From contig NZ_JQGC01000010.1 in the NCBI RefSeq assembly GCF_000743575.1, positions 62,001 through 126,000 of the forward strand: DNA of 64,000 nucleotides, read 5' to 3'. Each line of letters starts with the position of its first letter. Position 1 is the stretch's first letter. This document shows positions 53,597-62,075 of this stretch, in pieces. Source of the DNA: Devosia riboflavina (GTDB taxonomy: Bacteria > Pseudomonadota > Alphaproteobacteria > Rhizobiales > Devosiaceae). The position numbers and the translations under genes were made by a program. The notes under the pieces were generated by a model. That model did no database searches and had not been told where the DNA came from. It saw nothing but the letters and a program-made list of their open reading frames with translations.

Positions 53597-54482
53597 TTTT
53601 TTGGCCGAACCGCCCCTGCCCATAGGCGACAATGGCGGCGGCGGCCACGACGACCAGGGCGCCCGCGAGGGCCCCGGCGGATGGGACAATGCCAAGCAGC
53701 AACAGGTCGAAGCCGAAGGCCCAGATGATGCCGGTATATTCGTAGGGCGCGAGAACCGAGACCGGCGCGCGGGCGACTGATTCCATCATCAGGACATGGC
53801 CAAGGCCACCGAGAAAGCCGGCCCCGGCCAGAAGTGCAAGTTCGCGCGGGCCGAGATCGACCCAGCCGAAAAGCGCCGTGGCGAGGCCCACCAGCGAGCA
53901 GATGATCGCAAAGGAGAGCGCAATCGCGGCCGGCGGCTCGGTGCGCGTGAGATCCTTTACCTGCACGCGGGAGAGCGCATTGGTGGCGGCCATGGCAATG
54001 CCGGCCCCGATGCCGATCAGGGTACCATCGCGCAGCTCGGCGCCAATAAGGGCGGGATAGAGCATCAGCACTATGCCGGCAAAGCCGAGCAGCACCCCGA
54101 CGAAAATGGTCGGGCCCGGGCGTTCGCGGAGAAAGACCATGGCGGCGGCGATCGAGAGGATGGGTGCGAGATAGGTGAGCGCGGTCGCAAGGCCCACCGA
54201 GAGATAGCGCAAGGAAACGAAAGAGAAGAACATCACCGCGCAGCCGAGGAGGCCGCGCACCAGGTGCTTGTGCGGATAGCGCGTGCGGACCGCCTGGCCG
54301 AGTTCGCGGCGGATCGCGAGATAGATCAGGATCGGCACCAGAGCGACGAAACTGCGCCAGAAGATGATCTGTCCGGTGGGCACGAGTTTTGCGACTTCGT
54401 GCACGGCGGCGGACATGGCCGCCATGACGGCAAGGCCTCCGGTGGACAGCCAGAGGGCGGTCGAAATGTTCTGCTTGGGCAT
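53580..54482 (-). CDS. DMT-superfamily (EamA) transporter
   Basis: The 300-residue protein has about ten hydrophobic helices in two EamA repeats (about residues 10-135 and 150-285). Motifs such as LRYLSVGLATALTYLAPIL and EYTGIIWAFGFDLLLLG are typical of this family of metabolite exporters. Substrate is unknown. ATG 54482 is used, although no clear ribosome site is visible. Its 3' end overlaps gluconokinase on the other strand. Confidence 0.88.
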   Translation of the reverse strand: MPKQNISTALWLSTGGLAVMAAMSAAVHEVAKLVPTGQIIFWRSFVALVPILIYLAIRRELGQAVRTRYPHKHLVRGLLGCAVMFFSFVSLRYLSVGLATALTYLAPILSIAAAMVFLRERPGPTIFVGVLLGFAGIVLMLYPALIGAELRDGTLIGIGAGIAMAATNALSRVQVKDLTRTEPPAAIALSFAIICSLVGLATALFGWVDLGPRELALLAGAGFLGGLGHVLMMESVARAPVSVLAPYEYTGIIWAFGFDLLLLGIVPSAGALAGALVVVAAAAIVAYGQGRFGQKTIASA

Positions 54483-54554
54483 AAAAAGGAGTCGCAAGGC
54501 GGGGATGGAGAAGCTCTAGTCCGGACCGCCCTGCCCTGCAAGTCACTGAGCCAA

Positions 54555-55103
54555 TTAGCGTTCCAGAATGGCCTTGCCGCGGGGCGAGATACGGTAGCCG
54601 GTTTCGAGGCTTTCGGTGAGGCCGAGGGTTTTGAGGCGACGAACGCGGGTCTTGAAGACCTGCTTTTCCATGCCGAAACGGTCGGCGAGTTGTTGGGCGG
54701 AGAGGCCTGGATTTTCTGCGATGCTGGCGAGAACCGCCCTCGTCCATGGGGCCTCGCCATCCATGCGCGCCAGCTTCGCCTGAACTTCGGAGAGATCGTC
54801 GAGCGAGGCGCGCAGCGCGATGCGGGGATCGGCACCCAGATGGTGGAGGCGGATGCGGTAGAGCTGGCCTTCGCCGCGTTTTGCCAGCGTCGCCATGAGA
54901 TCTCTCGCATCCGAAAAACCGGCGCGGCGGGCGTCTTTGTCGTCGATGTCATCGCTGATTGGCTCGACGGCATCGATGGCGAGGGTTCCGACGGCCGTCA
55001 GCAGCGTCCCACCGGCTTTGACCGTTGGCCGTCGCCAGCGACGAAATTGCGTGTCTACCCTGCCGCTCGCAATGGCTTCGAGATCGACGATCCTGATGAG
55101 CAT
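54555..55103 (-). CDS. ASCH-like domain fused to a winged helix
   Basis: The 182-residue protein has two parts. Residues 1-100 resemble an ASCH-like domain (ASGRVDTQFRRWRRPTVKAG, then GTLAIDAVEPI and DARRAGFSD) and closely match the stand-alone protein at 58647. Residues about 118-182 form a winged helix (GLSAQQLADRFGMEKQVFKT, ETGYRISPRGKAI). ASCH domains bind RNA or nucleosides and some are amidohydrolases. The fusion suggests a regulator that senses a small ligand. It follows the SDR gene by 54 bases. Function is inferred from architecture only. Confidence 0.75.
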   Translation of the reverse strand: MLIRIVDLEAIASGRVDTQFRRWRRPTVKAGGTLLTAVGTLAIDAVEPISDDIDDKDARRAGFSDARDLMATLAKRGEGQLYRIRLHHLGADPRIALRASLDDLSEVQAKLARMDGEAPWTRAVLASIAENPGLSAQQLADRFGMEKQVFKTRVRRLKTLGLTESLETGYRISPRGKAILER

Positions 55104-55157
55104 GACGCCCTCCCGTGCCGCAAAATATTAGCGGAGTACGGGAGGGCGGCAAGCGGC

Positions 55158-55910
55158 CTATTGGGCGACGTAGCCGCCATCGACCAGGTGATAGGAGCCG
55201 GTGATGTTCGACGCTGCATCGGAGAGCAGGAACGCGGTCAGCGCTGCGACTTCATCCGAGGTACCCAGCCGTCCGATCGGATGGACGGATTTGAGGTAGT
55301 CCAGGGTTTCCTTGGGCAAGGCGGATAGGAGCGGCGTGTCGATGAAACCGGGCCCGACGGCCGTGACGCGAATGCCCTTTTTGGCATAGTCCACCGCGGC
55401 CGACTTGGTCATGCCGACCACGCCGTGCTTGGCGGTGACATAGGCCGGTGCATTGGGAAAGGTCACCGAGCCGAGGATGGAGGCCATGTTGACGATGGCG
55501 CCACCGCCTGCCCTGAGCATGGCGACGATCTCGTACTTCATCGAATAGAAGACGGAATTGAGATTGACGTCGATAACCCTATGCCAGTCGTCGAAGGAAT
55601 AATCGCCGAGGGGAGCGGAAGCGCCGCCAATGCCGGCATTATTGACCGCCAGATGCAGGGCGCCAAAGGTGTCGACGGCGAACTGGACAGCCTTCTCCAC
55701 CTGATCGGCCTTGGCGACATCGACAGCTACCGCGGCCGCTTCGCCGCCGGCGGCCTTGACCGCATCGGCAACCGCCTGCGCGCCTTCGAGCTTGAGATCG
55801 GCAACCACAACCTTGGCGCCGCGCGCGGCAAGCTGCTTGACGACCGCCTCACCGATGCCCGAGGCACCACCCGTTACGAATGCGACCTTGCCTGAAAAAT
55901 CCTGGGACAT
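55158..55910 (-). CDS. Short-chain dehydrogenase/reductase
   Basis: The 250-residue classical SDR has TGGASGIGEAV for cofactor binding, NNAGIGG, the catalytic Ser in NMASILGS, and the Y-x-x-x-K site YVTAKHG. The acidic residue after the second strand (VVVADLK) points to NAD rather than NADP. Substrate is unknown. The next gene on the same strand is the ASCH-HTH protein, which could regulate it. Confidence 0.9.
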   Translation of the reverse strand: MSQDFSGKVAFVTGGASGIGEAVVKQLAARGAKVVVADLKLEGAQAVADAVKAAGGEAAAVAVDVAKADQVEKAVQFAVDTFGALHLAVNNAGIGGASAPLGDYSFDDWHRVIDVNLNSVFYSMKYEIVAMLRAGGGAIVNMASILGSVTFPNAPAYVTAKHGVVGMTKSAAVDYAKKGIRVTAVGPGFIDTPLLSALPKETLDYLKSVHPIGRLGTSDEVAALTAFLLSDAASNITGSYHLVDGGYVAQ

Positions 55911-56014
55911 AGCACTCTCCTGTTGGTTCCCTTGGAGATATGTCCCCTTTGCCAGGTGGCAACCATGATCGAGATCAAACCGCGGCGAACAAAGTGTTCG
56001 TGCGATATCCGCAA

Positions 56015-56482
56015 TTAGTCGGGAATGCCGGGGTTACGCGACAGGCTGGCATTGGCATAGCGATCGTCTTCGCTGACTTCACGGCCGATCCAGGACGGGA
56101 GGGCCACGTGTTCGTCGGCCGATCGCATCTCGACCTCCGCCACGATCAGGCCCTCATGCTGGCCTTCGAAAACGTCGACCTCCCACACATGGGCTTCGAA
56201 CGGCACCTTGTGGCGGCGCTTTTCGACGATGTTGGGCTTGGCGATCTCCATGAGCTCGCGCGCATCTTCGAGCGGAATGGCATATTCGAACTCGGCCCGG
56301 GAAATGCCTTCCGGCCTGCCCTTGAGCGTCAGCACAGCCTCGCTGTCGTCATAGATGCGCACCCGCACCGTGGCCTTGGCGCTGGTCGAAAGATAGCCCT
56401 GCTGCAGGCGCGCCGAGCTTTCGATGCCCGACTTCCAGCCATCGCCCGAAATCAGGAATTTGCGCTCGATTTCCTGCGCCAT
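56015..56482 (-). CDS. CYTH-domain protein (triphosphate tunnel metalloenzyme)
   Basis: The 155-residue protein starts MAQEIERKFL, with the signature E-x-E-x-K at E4, E6 and K8. Basic and acidic pairs (RVRIYDD, TLKGRPEGISRAEFEY, EKRRHKVPFEAHVWEVDVFEG) form the tunnel of this family, which hydrolyses tripolyphosphate or cyclises ATP. Length and motif match the short CYTH-only inorganic triphosphatase type. It is 1 base after CHAD and 3' of ogt in one operon. Confidence 0.93.
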   Translation of the reverse strand: MAQEIERKFLISGDGWKSGIESSARLQQGYLSTSAKATVRVRIYDDSEAVLTLKGRPEGISRAEFEYAIPLEDARELMEIAKPNIVEKRRHKVPFEAHVWEVDVFEGQHEGLIVAEVEMRSADEHVALPSWIGREVSEDDRYANASLSRNPGIPD

Positions 56483-56483
56483 A

Positions 56484-57353
56484 TCAGTCGTCCTTTGGGA
56501 GAAGTTTCCAGAATTTTTCGAAGCGCGAGACCAGCGCCTTGGGGCTGTCCACGATCAATTGCCGGCCGAGGGCGAACGCTTTCTTGGCCAGATCCTCCTG
56601 GCGGCACGAGATGGCTTTGGCAACGGTCTCGTCGAGAGGCCCGGCGAGCGCTTCCAGCCCGTCGTCCAACACTGCCAGATTGTGGTGGTCGCCAAGATAT
56701 TCCCCGAGAATATCAAGCTGATCGCGACGAGCACCCAGGCGATCCGGCGCACAGTCTTTCAGGAGGGTGACCTGAAACCAGTGCCCCTTCGTTTCCTTGC
56801 GCCACTCGTGAAAATCCTCGTCTTCGCCGGTTTTTTCCGCCTCCTTGAGGCGTTTTCGCATGCGCGCATAGGTGTCGTGCAGGCCGGGCTCGATCAGGGC
56901 GAAACCCTGTGCGTCGAAATTCCAGTGTTTGACGCGCTTCCGCGCGGAGGCCATGGCCTCCGCAAAGCCATCGAGGAGGCCGGTGCGATCCTCTTGCCGC
57001 GAGACGCGCCGGACATTGTCTTCGAGGCGGCTGCGCAGGGCGTTGCGGGTTTCGCTGGGCTCGTCCTTGAACAGCGCATCGAAGGTTTCGAGCATGACCG
57101 CAGCATCGCGGGACGCGGACAGCGCATTGGCGGCATCGCGAAAGGCCGCGTTTTCCGTGGCGAAATCGGGGAAATTGGGTCGCACGAGACGCAGCAGGCC
57201 GCGGATTTTCTTGCAGCGGCGGCGCAGCTCATGAACCGTGTCGTCGAAATCCTCGGAGGCGGCGATGTCGTCCAGGGCGGCATCGATCTGTTCGGCAGCG
57301 ATTTTCCGGACCTGGCTTCCCACCTTGCTGCGCTGGCTGAATGAAAAACCCAT
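56484..57353 (-). CDS. CHAD-domain protein
   Basis: The 289-residue protein is all-helical, with histidine- and arginine-rich helices (DTVHELRRRCKKIRGLLRLV, DFHEWRKETKGHWFQVTLL). CHAD domains bind polyphosphate and localise to its granules. It is encoded 1 base ahead of the CYTH gene, so the two would be cotranslated; CYTH-CHAD pairs are commonly fused or adjacent. Its conserved histidines are present. Together they could act on polyphosphate. Confidence 0.93.
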   Translation of the reverse strand: MGFSFSQRSKVGSQVRKIAAEQIDAALDDIAASEDFDDTVHELRRRCKKIRGLLRLVRPNFPDFATENAAFRDAANALSASRDAAVMLETFDALFKDEPSETRNALRSRLEDNVRRVSRQEDRTGLLDGFAEAMASARKRVKHWNFDAQGFALIEPGLHDTYARMRKRLKEAEKTGEDEDFHEWRKETKGHWFQVTLLKDCAPDRLGARRDQLDILGEYLGDHHNLAVLDDGLEALAGPLDETVAKAISCRQEDLAKKAFALGRQLIVDSPKALVSRFEKFWKLLPKDD

Positions 57354-57362
57354 GATGCCCTT

Positions 57363-57899
57363 CTAGAACGCGAACTGCATCTGGCCGGGCGGCGCGCCCA
57401 TACTGACGCCTTCGAGCGCCAGCATGGCGCGCTTGCTACTGGTGCCGCCGGGGGCAGAAAAACCCCCTGCCCCGTTGCCCGCGGCGAGGACACGATGACA
57501 CGGAATGATGAGCGGAATGGGATTGGCACCCATGGCCTGGCCCACGGCGCGCGACAGGCCGACGTCGCCGAGCTTGCGCGCCATGTCGCCATAGGTGGTG
57601 GTCTTGCCCCAGCCGATGGTGAGGAGGATATCGTAGCAGCGGCGATGGAAATCGGGTACGCCCGTGAGATCGAGACGGACGGCGGAAAAATCGACCTGCT
57701 GGCCGTCGGCATAGTCTTCGACCTGGTCGAGAACAGCGGCCATAGCGCGATCGGGCTCGGCGGGTTTGGCGCCAAGCTTTGCCATGCGTTCGGCGATTTC
57801 CGCAGGCTCGCCACCGGGCAAATAGACTCGGCGAACGCCGTGGTCAGTCCAGACCAGGGCGAATTCACCGAGCGCCGTTGCAAAGGTGGTGCTGTACAT
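57363..57899 (-). CDS. ogt: Methylated-DNA-protein cysteine methyltransferase
   Basis: The 178-residue repair protein has the acceptor Cys at residue 134 in IPLIIPCHRVLAAGNG and the winged-helix motif TYGDMARKLG just before it. It removes alkyl groups from O6-alkylguanine in a single-turnover reaction. A divergent N-terminal domain (about residues 1-70) is normal for this group. It heads a three-gene run with CHAD 9 bases downstream and then CYTH. Confidence 0.94.
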   Translation of the reverse strand: MYSTTFATALGEFALVWTDHGVRRVYLPGGEPAEIAERMAKLGAKPAEPDRAMAAVLDQVEDYADGQQVDFSAVRLDLTGVPDFHRRCYDILLTIGWGKTTTYGDMARKLGDVGLSRAVGQAMGANPIPLIIPCHRVLAAGNGAGGFSAPGGTSSKRAMLALEGVSMGAPPGQMQFAF

Positions 57900-57974
57900 G
57901 ACCTCATCTTAGCGCGCCGTCGCACGTGCCGCAAACGCTTGGTCAAACAGGCAAACCTCTGCTAGAGGGCAGGC

Positions 57975-58646
57975 ATGCCCGGTCCCATGCCCACATTGCT
58001 CGACTATTTTCCGCCCACAGATCCCTATCTCAACGTCCTCCATGTGGACGACGATATTCTGGTGGTCGACAAGCAGAGCGGGCTGCTCAGTGTGCCCGGC
58101 AAAGATCCGAGCCTTTGGGACTGCATTGAATATCGTGCGCGGCAAACCTGGCCGACGGCGGGCATGTGCCATCGGCTCGACAAGGATACGTCTGGCGTAT
58201 TGGTGATGGCGCTCAACAAGCGCGCCCATGGCCGCATCGGCAGCCAGTTCGAGCACCGGCAGACGACGAAGAGCTATGTGGCGCGGGTTTCCGGGGTAAT
58301 TGCCGAGGACAGCGGCGTCATCGACTTGCCGCTGGCGACCGACTGGGAAAACAAGCCGCGCCAGCGCGTCGACTATGAAAATGGCCGCCACGCCAAGACC
58401 GAATGGGAAGTGATCGAGCGCGAGGCCAATGCGACCCGCGTAAAACTCGTGCCGCTGACCGGGCGCACACACCAGTTGCGCGTGCACATGAAGGCACTGG
58501 GTCACGTCATCTTGGGCGATGCCTTCTATGCCGAGGGCGACGACCTCAAGGCGGCGGACAGGCTGCAACTGCACGCAGCGGAACTGGGCTTTACCCATCC
58601 GACCACGGGCGAATTCATGACCTTCGTGGCGCCGACGCCGTTCTGA
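57975..58646 (+). CDS. RNA pseudouridine synthase, RluA family
   Basis: The 223-residue protein has the catalytic Asp D69 in HRLDKDTSGVLVMA, the N-terminal motif VDKQSGLLSVPG and the C-terminal PLTGRTHQLRVHMKALG. Length and motifs fit RluA (23S rRNA U746 and tRNA position 32) rather than RluC or RluD, since no S4 domain is present; that assignment is inferred. The stop codon abuts the ASCH-like gene on the opposite strand. Confidence 0.92.
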   Translation: MPGPMPTLLDYFPPTDPYLNVLHVDDDILVVDKQSGLLSVPGKDPSLWDCIEYRARQTWPTAGMCHRLDKDTSGVLVMALNKRAHGRIGSQFEHRQTTKSYVARVSGVIAEDSGVIDLPLATDWENKPRQRVDYENGRHAKTEWEVIEREANATRVKLVPLTGRTHQLRVHMKALGHVILGDAFYAEGDDLKAADRLQLHAAELGFTHPTTGEFMTFVAPTPF

Positions 58647-58925
58647 TCAGTCTTCGAAGGCAACTTCGATGCGTTGGAAAATGCTGCCTTCCTTCATGGT
58701 GTCGAGCCATTTGCGGAAATCCGGTACGTCCGTGAAGCCGGCGCGCTTGGCATCGGCATCGGTAACGTCGTCCGCACTCATGTCGATGACCGACTTGATC
58801 GAGAGCAGGCCCAGCTTGGTCTTGAGCGTACCCCCGGTTTTGACCGTGGGGCGATTCCAGCGGCGGAAGATGACGTCGACCTTGCCGGCCTTGATATCTT
58901 CGAGGAGAGCGAGTTTGAGGAGCAT
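58647..58925 (-). CDS. Stand-alone ASCH-like domain protein
   Basis: The 92-residue protein is a paralogue of the N-terminal part of the protein at 54555. Shared positions run through the chain: VD-x-x-FRRW-x-RPTVK-x-GGTL-x-T, then DA-x-RAGF-x-D. There is no DNA-binding part. Its ATG overlaps the ridA stop (TGATG), so it is coupled to RidA. An ASCH-type nucleoside-binding or amidohydrolase role is possible but unproven. Confidence 0.78.
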   Translation of the reverse strand: MLLKLALLEDIKAGKVDVIFRRWNRPTVKTGGTLKTKLGLLSIKSVIDMSADDVTDADAKRAGFTDVPDFRKWLDTMKEGSIFQRIEVAFED

Positions 58926-59305
58926 CAGTCGAGAACCGCCGTGGCTGTGATTTCGATTTTTAGACCCTTGGCCAGCAGCTCCTTGACGACAACCGTCGCG
59001 CGGACCGGGAACGGCTGCTGGGTGAAGAATTCGCGATAGACCGCATTCATACCGGCGGCATCGGCGCTGTCGGTGAGAAAAATCTGCACCATGACGAGAT
59101 TGGCGAGCGTACCGCCGGCGGCTTTGACGCCGATCTCGATATTCTGGATGCAGCGGCGGGCCTGGGCCTCGATGCCGCCTTCGACGATATCGCCGGTGAC
59201 CGGGTCTTCGGCGATGGCGACGAGCCAGACGTGCTTGCCGGCGCGCACGGCGTCATTGATCGGCGCGGAGGATGGCGCGATGCCGGTTTCGATGCGTTCG
59301 ATCAT
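58925..59305 (-). CDS. ridA: RidA family enamine/imine deaminase
   Basis: The 126-residue protein starts at ATG 59305 behind GGAGACGAG. RidA-like features are TGIAPSSAPINDAVRAGKHV, DIVEGGIEAQARRCIQNI and the C-terminal PFPVRATVVVKELLAKGLKIE containing the active-site Arg. It hydrolyses reactive 2-aminoacrylate-type enamines. The variant N-terminus differs from the archetype, so another Rid subgroup is possible. Its stop overlaps the ASCH-like gene. Confidence 0.88.
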   Translation of the reverse strand: MIERIETGIAPSSAPINDAVRAGKHVWLVAIAEDPVTGDIVEGGIEAQARRCIQNIEIGVKAAGGTLANLVMVQIFLTDSADAAGMNAVYREFFTQQPFPVRATVVVKELLAKGLKIEITATAVLD

Positions 59306-59384
59306 CTCGTCTCCGGGGTTGAGAATCGTCTTGCCGCAATTGTCTTGCGCATCGCCTTGTGACAAACACGGGCCACCGAGCCAA

Positions 59385-59469
59385 GCGGGCGTGGTGAAAC
59401 TGGTAGACACAAGGGACTTAAAATCCCTCGGCTAACGCTGTACGGGTTCGATTCCCGTCGCCCGCACCA
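59385..59469 (+). tRNA. tRNA-Leu (anticodon TAA), CCA encoded
   Basis: An 85-base gene with acceptor GCGGGCG/CGCCCGC, anticodon loop CTTAAAA giving TAA, a long variable arm (CGGCTAACGCTG), T-loop GGGTTCGATTCCC, discriminator A and encoded CCA. Confidence 0.97.
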
Positions 59470-59500
59470 TTCCCCCGCCAACGCACCGTTCGAGACGCTC

Positions 59501-60178
59501 ATGAGACCGTGGATACATCTCGATACGGCAAATGTTCCGGGCAACAAGACCCAGCTCAAACTGATGCAGCGCGGCGATGAATTCTCCATCATGCTCGGCA
59601 CCAATGAGCTGATGAACAGCCGCCTCAGCGGTTCGGAAGAAGCGCTGGCAACACTGAGCGCCGAACGCATCGGCGGACGGGCGAAAGCGCGAGTGCTGAT
59701 CGGTGGGCTCGGCATGGGTTTTACGCTGCGCGCGGCTCAAGGATGTTTTGGGGCGGACAGCGAGCTTGTCGTCGCCGAACTGGTGCCCGAGATCATTGCC
59801 TGGGCTCGCGGCCCGCTGACCCCAGTGTTCGGGACATGCCTCGATGATCCGCGAGTGAAGATCATCAATGACGATGTCGGCAAGGTGATTGCGGCGGGCA
59901 AAGGGACTTACGACGCCATCCTGCTCGATGTCGACAACGGGCCGGACGGCGTGAGCCGGGAGCAGAACGACCAGCTCTATGGGCTGGCGGCGCTCAGGAG
60001 ATCATGGGCAGCATTGCGCCCGGGTGGTGTGCTGGCAGTTTGGTCGGCGCATCCGAGCGAGCCATTCGCAAAGCGACTGGCTGCTGCGGGTTTTGCGGTG
60101 GAAGAGGTCAAGGTGCGGGCGCGCGGCGGCGGCAAGGGCGCGCGGCATGTAATTTGGCTGGGGACGAAAGCGCGATAG
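59501..60178 (+). CDS. Spermidine-synthase-like methyltransferase fold protein
   Basis: The 225-residue protein has a Rossmann methyltransferase core. GGLGMGFTLRAA (about residue 68) is the SAM or nucleotide loop, followed by ELVPEII, and ILLDVDNGPDG as the motif IV region. This matches the spermidine/spermine synthase-like clan. The N-terminal part is short for a true spermidine synthase, so amine-propyl transfer is not certain. It stands alone right after tRNA-Leu. Confidence 0.85.
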   Translation: MRPWIHLDTANVPGNKTQLKLMQRGDEFSIMLGTNELMNSRLSGSEEALATLSAERIGGRAKARVLIGGLGMGFTLRAAQGCFGADSELVVAELVPEIIAWARGPLTPVFGTCLDDPRVKIINDDVGKVIAAGKGTYDAILLDVDNGPDGVSREQNDQLYGLAALRRSWAALRPGGVLAVWSAHPSEPFAKRLAAAGFAVEEVKVRARGGGKGARHVIWLGTKAR

Positions 60179-60185
60179 GCCCCGG

Positions 60186-60899
60186 TTATTTGCTCTCGAA
60201 TGGAAATGGCGAAGGCTCCCAGAAGCGTTCAAGTTTTAGGACCTTGACGGTCATCGCTTCCCATTCGTGCAGGAGCGCCGCGATGGGGGCCGGGTCTTCC
60301 TCCGCGAGCATTACGCGAAGGGCATCGAAGTTTCGGAGGTTCTCAAGCCATTGGACTTTGAACCTCTGTCGTTTTTCCCACTTTTTGGAACCAAGGACCA
60401 CCGACGGGGGCGTACCGTAGGCATTGGCATCCGCCCAATTCAGGTCGAGGTACTTTTCCAGAACGGCGCGGGCCTCGGGAAATCTGCCAAGCGCGGCGTA
60501 CATAAGTGCCTGGCTCGGGTAGGACATCCCCACAGATGGGTTGATGTGCTGCTGGAGCGACAGGATATTGTCGAGCGATGTACCCGATACGATTACTTCG
60601 CTCGCAGCGCGTTCCATCTCGTTGAGCACCCTAGCCGGCAAAGTCTGGTCTTCCCCGAGAAAGCCGTTCGCCCCGTCGATCTGCCTACCGATCCCAACTA
60701 GAAAGTGCGGCGGCGAGAATAGGAACTTGACCCGCCAATAGAGGTCGACATGACCCTTGTAGTGAGGCGGACCAAACGAGAAGCCCACCACGAGGTGGCG
60801 AACCGAAGTGCGAAAAATCTCACGCTTTTCCAAGACAAAATCAGGGTAGCGCTCGAGAAACGGCGAGGCCAGCTGGGAGACTTGTGGAGCAGTCGTCAT
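60186..60899 (-). CDS. Unknown protein next to a toxin-like gene, possible immunity protein
   Basis: The 237-residue product has no signal peptide or membrane segment. It contains two TPR-like helical phrases (PSQALMYAALGRFPEARAVL and FDALRVMLAEEDPAPIAALL) after an N-terminal mixed region (VVGFSFGPPHYKGHVDLYW). It starts 22 bases after the stop of the nuclease-like gene on the same strand, in an AT-richer tract. That order (toxin then immunity) and the tight spacing suggest the immunity role. It has not been matched to a named family. Confidence 0.6.
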   Translation of the reverse strand: MTTAPQVSQLASPFLERYPDFVLEKREIFRTSVRHLVVGFSFGPPHYKGHVDLYWRVKFLFSPPHFLVGIGRQIDGANGFLGEDQTLPARVLNEMERAASEVIVSGTSLDNILSLQQHINPSVGMSYPSQALMYAALGRFPEARAVLEKYLDLNWADANAYGTPPSVVLGSKKWEKRQRFKVQWLENLRNFDALRVMLAEEDPAPIAALLHEWEAMTVKVLKLERFWEPSPFPFESK

Positions 60900-60921
60900 T
60901 GAATGCCGATCTGAACAACAA

Positions 60922-62007
60922 TCACATTAGTGACCCTGGGATATTCGTGGTTCGACTGACTAAATCTGTCGTGCGACTGAGCGAAAGCCCTCTGCGCCCA
61001 GTTTTCACATCATATATGCAAGCTGTGGTTGCATTCACTCTCTCATAAACATCCAAGCGTGACGTCTCAACTTGCCCATAGTATACGTCATCATCATCTA
61101 CGCTAGTCAGTCCTCCAGCCGAGATCGACATTTCAGGATGAACGTTTCCGTACTGAACCGGAGCCAGTAATTTCCGCATGGTGATCTGCCGATGCACCTC
61201 CGTATGAACGGCAATCCCAAAATTCTGAGGGGTTGCGGTAAGTCGCATCGCACTCATTTTGGCGGCAGCTTCGTTGGTTAGAGCCTGCACCTCCGGCAAC
61301 AGCTTGCAGGTTTGCGCGACTTGTTCGGCAGTGAACGCAACTTGCGTGACTGTTATAGAGTTGCCAGTTCGGCTGCCGTCCCAAACCTTGAAGGCGAGCG
61401 CGACGAGCTCGGTTTCGCCTACGCCTATCAGCTCCGGTCGGGAGACAGCAGCGTTGTAGAGCGCAATGGCGCCCCGAACCATTATGGCAAAAGGCGATGT
61501 GAGCCAGGTATCCGCCAGCGCATTGCCCGATACGGTGGGAGGTTCCGGCATCGCCCAGCGCGGACGGCGGCGCTACAAGAGGGCCGTGTGTAAGTGCGCC
61601 GCGGAGCCAAGCGACCCGAGCCAGCACCTCGCCGTCACGACCGAGAGAGAGATGCTCAACCCGCGCGTTTCGGAGAGCCTCCAGGAAAGTGGCGTTTGGC
61701 ATGACCACGACCTGCGAAACGCTTTGACCGGCAAAGGTCGATCGAACGGAGGCGCCATCGGTCATGATGACCTCCGAGGCGGCTATGCTCCCATCCGGCC
61801 GCGTGAGTGTTTCGACACTTGCCCAAAGTTCAGACGGATCAGTGGCAATCTGTCGTTCGGATACGAGTTGGAGAAAAGCGTCCGGGATTGCTGGGTTGCC
61901 ATAGTACGGTTCGGCCCAGCAACGGCAGTTCGGCGCGGTGCCGGGATGGCCTTCTGTCTAGCGAGCTCAACTCGCTTCTCTTCCAGCTTCTTCGATAATC
62001 CAACCAC
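60922..62007 (-). pseudogene. Frameshifted polymorphic-toxin-like gene with C-terminal PD-(D/E)XK-like nuclease domain
   Basis: Read from GTG 62007, coding sense passes through three frames. The first gives VGLSKKLEEKRVELARQ to about 61930. A second, from about 61950 to 61570, reads WAEPYYGNPAIPDAFLQLVS and later ASEVIMTDGASVRSTFAG, both convincing protein but with no good start. The third (ATG 61551 to 60922) is 209 residues whose C-terminus shows a nuclease pattern: H116, E140 (HPEMSIS), D167 (RLDVYE), and D181-V-K183-T-G, as in PD-(D/E)XK toxin domains. Two shifts, near 61930 and between 61500 and 61575, break the frame. It may be a decayed toxin remnant or the result of sequencing errors. 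Confidence 0.6.
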
Positions 62008-62075
62008 TTCCCGCCCCCGCTTTGATGCGGAGGCAGGGTCTCATGGCCGGTTGGGGCGGGGATAAGCGGGATAGA

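Noticed and set aside
59385..60178. tRNA-Leu as the attachment site of an island reaching the toxin-like gene
   Set aside because: No integrase was seen and no copy of the tRNA 3' end was noticed downstream. The spermidine-synthase-like gene between them looks native.
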